A stretch of 6,539 nt of DNA from Solirubrobacteraceae bacterium. Lineage in GTDB: Bacteria > Actinomycetota > Thermoleophilia > Solirubrobacterales > Solirubrobacteraceae. The notes beneath the pieces were generated by a model that saw only the letters and a list, made by a program, of their open reading frames with translations, was not told the DNA's origin and ran no database searches. The translations under genes and the position numbers were made by a program. This document shows, one piece after another, positions 5,050 to 6,539 of this stretch. Each line of letters starts with the position of its first letter. Positions within the stretch are counted from its first letter, which is position 1. The stretch spans positions 1 through 6,539 of the forward strand of contig JADGPO010000036.1 of NCBI GenBank assembly GCA_017882405.1, given 5' to 3'.

Positions 5050-6042
5050 ATGAACTCCACCGACGACACCCACGACGCCACGACGGCCCCGGGCCACGAG
5101 GACGCCCCGCGCCGGGCGCGCGCCCTGCGCCTGCCCTCGGCGCGTGCGAGCGCCGTGCTCGCGACGGCCATGCTCGCGATCGGCGTGGCCGTGGGCGCGG
5201 CGATCGGCCCGGCACCGGATGCATCCTTCGCCGGCAGCGCATCGACCATCGCCCAGCGGCTGCCAGCCCTGCTCGCGGCGCTGGCGAGGCCCGCCCAGGC
5301 TCCGGCGACCCCCGCCGCAACGCCCGTCCAGCCGCCTCCGGTGCGCCGACAGAGCACCCCGGCGCCGAGCAGCTCGGCGACCCCAGCCGCGGCGACGCCC
5401 GCTCCCACGCCGGCGGCGTCGGCGCCCGCGAGCGAAGAAGAAGCAGCGAGCACGCCGACCGGCTCGACGCCGAGGAAGGCGAAGCTGCCGGCGATCGGCG
5501 CCGTGTGGCTGATCGAGCTGGCCGGCGGGACGTTCGCCGAAGCCCTCGCCAAGCCCACGGCGGCTCCCTACATCACCGGGCAGCTGATTCCCGCGGGCAC
5601 GCTCCTGAGCGGCTGGTCGGCGCTCAGCGCGAGCACCTTCGCGGGCGACGCCGCCCTGGCCGAACCGGTGGCCGCCGGAGCCACCCCCCCGCTGCTGCAC
5701 TCGATCGTCCAGCCGCCGTGCCCCGAAGGCCCGGCGGGCGCGGCGTGCGCCCCGGAAACACCCGGCCAGGTGACGGCGGCAGATGAATTCCTGAAGGCCG
5801 CGCTGGCCCAGATCACCACGACGCCGGCGTATCGGGAACACGGCGTCGTGGTCGTGACGTTCGCGAGCGTCGCGATCGCCACCCAGTCGGGACTGCCGGC
5901 GGGCGCCTCGACCGCGACCCTGACCTCCCAGCCGCCGGCCGGCGCCGTGGTGCTCTCGCCGTTTGCCCACGCGGGCGCCAAGTCGAGCGTCCCCTTCAAC
6001 CCCACTTCACCCAGGCAGAGCCTCGAAAAGCTCCTGCGCTGA
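5050..6042 (+). CDS. Membrane-anchored protein with a degenerate phosphoesterase-like domain
   Basis: The 330-residue product has a polar N-terminus (1-30), one membrane helix (about 34-54), a long Pro/Ala/Thr/Ser-rich linker (about 82-140) and a C-terminal domain (about 146-330) expected outside the cell. By eye that domain follows the layout of the phosphoesterase (acid phosphatase/phospholipase C-like) family. VWLIELAGGTF (152-162) stands where IVMENHSY-type motifs occur, and APYITGQLIPAGTLLSGW (172-189) matches the APYLnsLaaqGtlltnY region. AADEFLKAAL (243-252), YREHGVVVVTFAS (261-273) and VVLSPFAHAGA (300-310) match later blocks. The usual metal- and phosphate-binding residues look lost: EN becomes EL, TFDE becomes TFAS and the late YNH becomes FNP. 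It may therefore be a non-catalytic binding protein. The ATG at 5050 lacks a clear ribosome binding site; a GTG at 4996 with AAAGG 7 bases upstream would add 18 residues. It is divergent from pstS. The coding call is firm, the family call moderate. Confidence 0.8.
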   Translation: MNSTDDTHDATTAPGHEDAPRRARALRLPSARASAVLATAMLAIGVAVGAAIGPAPDASFAGSASTIAQRLPALLAALARPAQAPATPAATPVQPPPVRRQSTPAPSSSATPAAATPAPTPAASAPASEEEAASTPTGSTPRKAKLPAIGAVWLIELAGGTFAEALAKPTAAPYITGQLIPAGTLLSGWSALSASTFAGDAALAEPVAAGATPPLLHSIVQPPCPEGPAGAACAPETPGQVTAADEFLKAALAQITTTPAYREHGVVVVTFASVAIATQSGLPAGASTATLTSQPPAGAVVLSPFAHAGAKSSVPFNPTSPRQSLEKLLR

Positions 6043-6065
6043 GAAGACCCGCCAACGAAACGAAC

Positions 6066-6070
6066 GGAGA
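6066..6070 (+). promoter_or_regulatory. Ribosome binding site supporting a TTG start
   Basis: GGAGA lies 6 bases before the TTG at 6077-6079. No ATG or GTG in this frame lies near the signal peptide, so this site decides the rare TTG start. Confidence 0.6.
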
Positions 6071-6076
6071 ACCCCG

Positions 6077-6539
6077 TTGCACGCATCTCACACCGCCCAC
6101 CGGAAGGCCACGCTGTGGCTAGCAGCGCTAGTGGGCTCTGTCGCCCTGCTGCTCGCGACGCCGGCTCTGAGCCAGGCCGAAGAATCCAATCCCAACAACT
6201 ACTCGTGCCTCGGCGGCCTGAGCGCCGGAGCGCCGGAAGAAGGCAGCGAAGAACAGCAGGTCAAGTACAGCTTCTACTGCAACGGTCCGATCACGGGCTA
6301 CCAGCTCCAGGCGCAGATACCGCTCACCGGCATCTCGAGCCCGCCCGTCATCACCAACCTGGCGACGCCGCCGGTGACGCTCCCCGACACGTTCTCGTGC
6401 TCCGGTGGGGTCCCCGGTTACGCGCTCAACTGCGTCGGCGCCGCCAAGAACGGCTACGAGTCGATCACGGGCCAGTTCGCGATCGGAGCGAAGCTGTGCG
6501 CCGAGCCCCGCGTCGACCCGCTGCTGACGGTCACCTACG
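6077..6539 (+). CDS. Secreted cysteine-containing protein of unknown function, cut by the right edge
   Basis: From a TTG at 6077 the frame stays open for 154 codons to the window edge. The start is a clear Sec signal peptide: basic residues H8-R9-K10, a hydrophobic core (about 12-28) and a likely cleavage site after S32-Q-A34. The mature part has five cysteines (44, 68, 108, 119, 141), many Gly, Pro, Ser and Thr residues, and alternating beta-strand-like segments such as YSFYCNGPITGYQ (64-76), FSCSGGVPGYALNC (106-119) and GYESITGQFAIG (126-137). The even spacing suggests an extracellular beta domain held by disulfides; no enzyme motif is seen. It starts 34 bases after the membrane-anchored gene on the same strand and is probably co-transcribed. 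I do not recognise a named family. The 3' end and total length are unknown. Confidence 0.78.
   Translation, partial: MHASHTAHRKATLWLAALVGSVALLLATPALSQAEESNPNNYSCLGGLSAGAPEEGSEEQQVKYSFYCNGPITGYQLQAQIPLTGISSPPVITNLATPPVTLPDTFSCSGGVPGYALNCVGAAKNGYESITGQFAIGAKLCAEPRVDPLLTVTY

Noticed and set aside
3558..5786. A 742-codon open frame on the plus strand across pstC, pstS and the promoter region
   Set aside because: It is antisense to pstC and pstS, rich in Arg, Asp and His as expected of a high-GC shadow frame, and has no domain signature. The minus-strand genes carry all the family motifs.
1..6539. tRNA, rRNA, CRISPR arrays, insertion sequences and attachment sites
   Set aside because: No cloverleaf, regularly spaced direct repeats, transposase motifs or terminal inverted repeats were seen on either strand.

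Overview
The window is high-GC actinobacterial DNA. Its gene content (a pst phosphate-transport operon, an alanine/proline-rich membrane-anchored protein, a small zinc-ribbon protein and a cysteine-containing secreted protein) would fit a soil actinomycete of the Thermoleophilia/Solirubrobacterales type. That placement is an inference from protein style and gene order, not a search result.

Left three quarters, all on the minus strand, read from about 4900 down to 1: pstS (secreted phosphate-binding protein), pstC and pstA (the two permeases, joined by a 4-base ATGA overlap), a 107-base gap with a candidate internal promoter, pstB (ATPase with an unusual, roughly 90-residue Pro/Ala-rich N-terminal extension), a lipoprotein gene whose start overlaps the pstB stop, and the first 39 codons of a zinc-ribbon protein that runs off the left edge. 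Together PstS captures phosphate outside the membrane, PstC/PstA form the channel and PstB powers import. phoU, which commonly follows pstB, is not in the window; the lipoprotein sits in its place.

Region 4905-5049 is the only sizeable regulatory gap. It holds an AT-rich spot in which a rightward promoter (TTGACA-N17-TATCAT) and a leftward promoter for pstS (TTGTGG-N17-TATGAT) share almost the same -10 bases. Inverted repeats built on TTTGTG/CACAAA and TTGTGTG/CACACAA flank and overlap the pstS -35.

Right quarter, plus strand: a 330-residue membrane-anchored protein whose C-terminal domain looks like a phosphoesterase-family (alkaline phosphatase superfamily) domain with its expected catalytic motifs replaced, followed 34 bases later by a secreted, cysteine-containing protein of unknown function, cut by the right edge. 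The divergent arrangement suggests, but does not prove, shared control of phosphate uptake and this cell-surface pair. The most unusual items are the apparent pseudo-phosphoesterase, the shared-core bidirectional promoter with its repeats, and the extended PstB.
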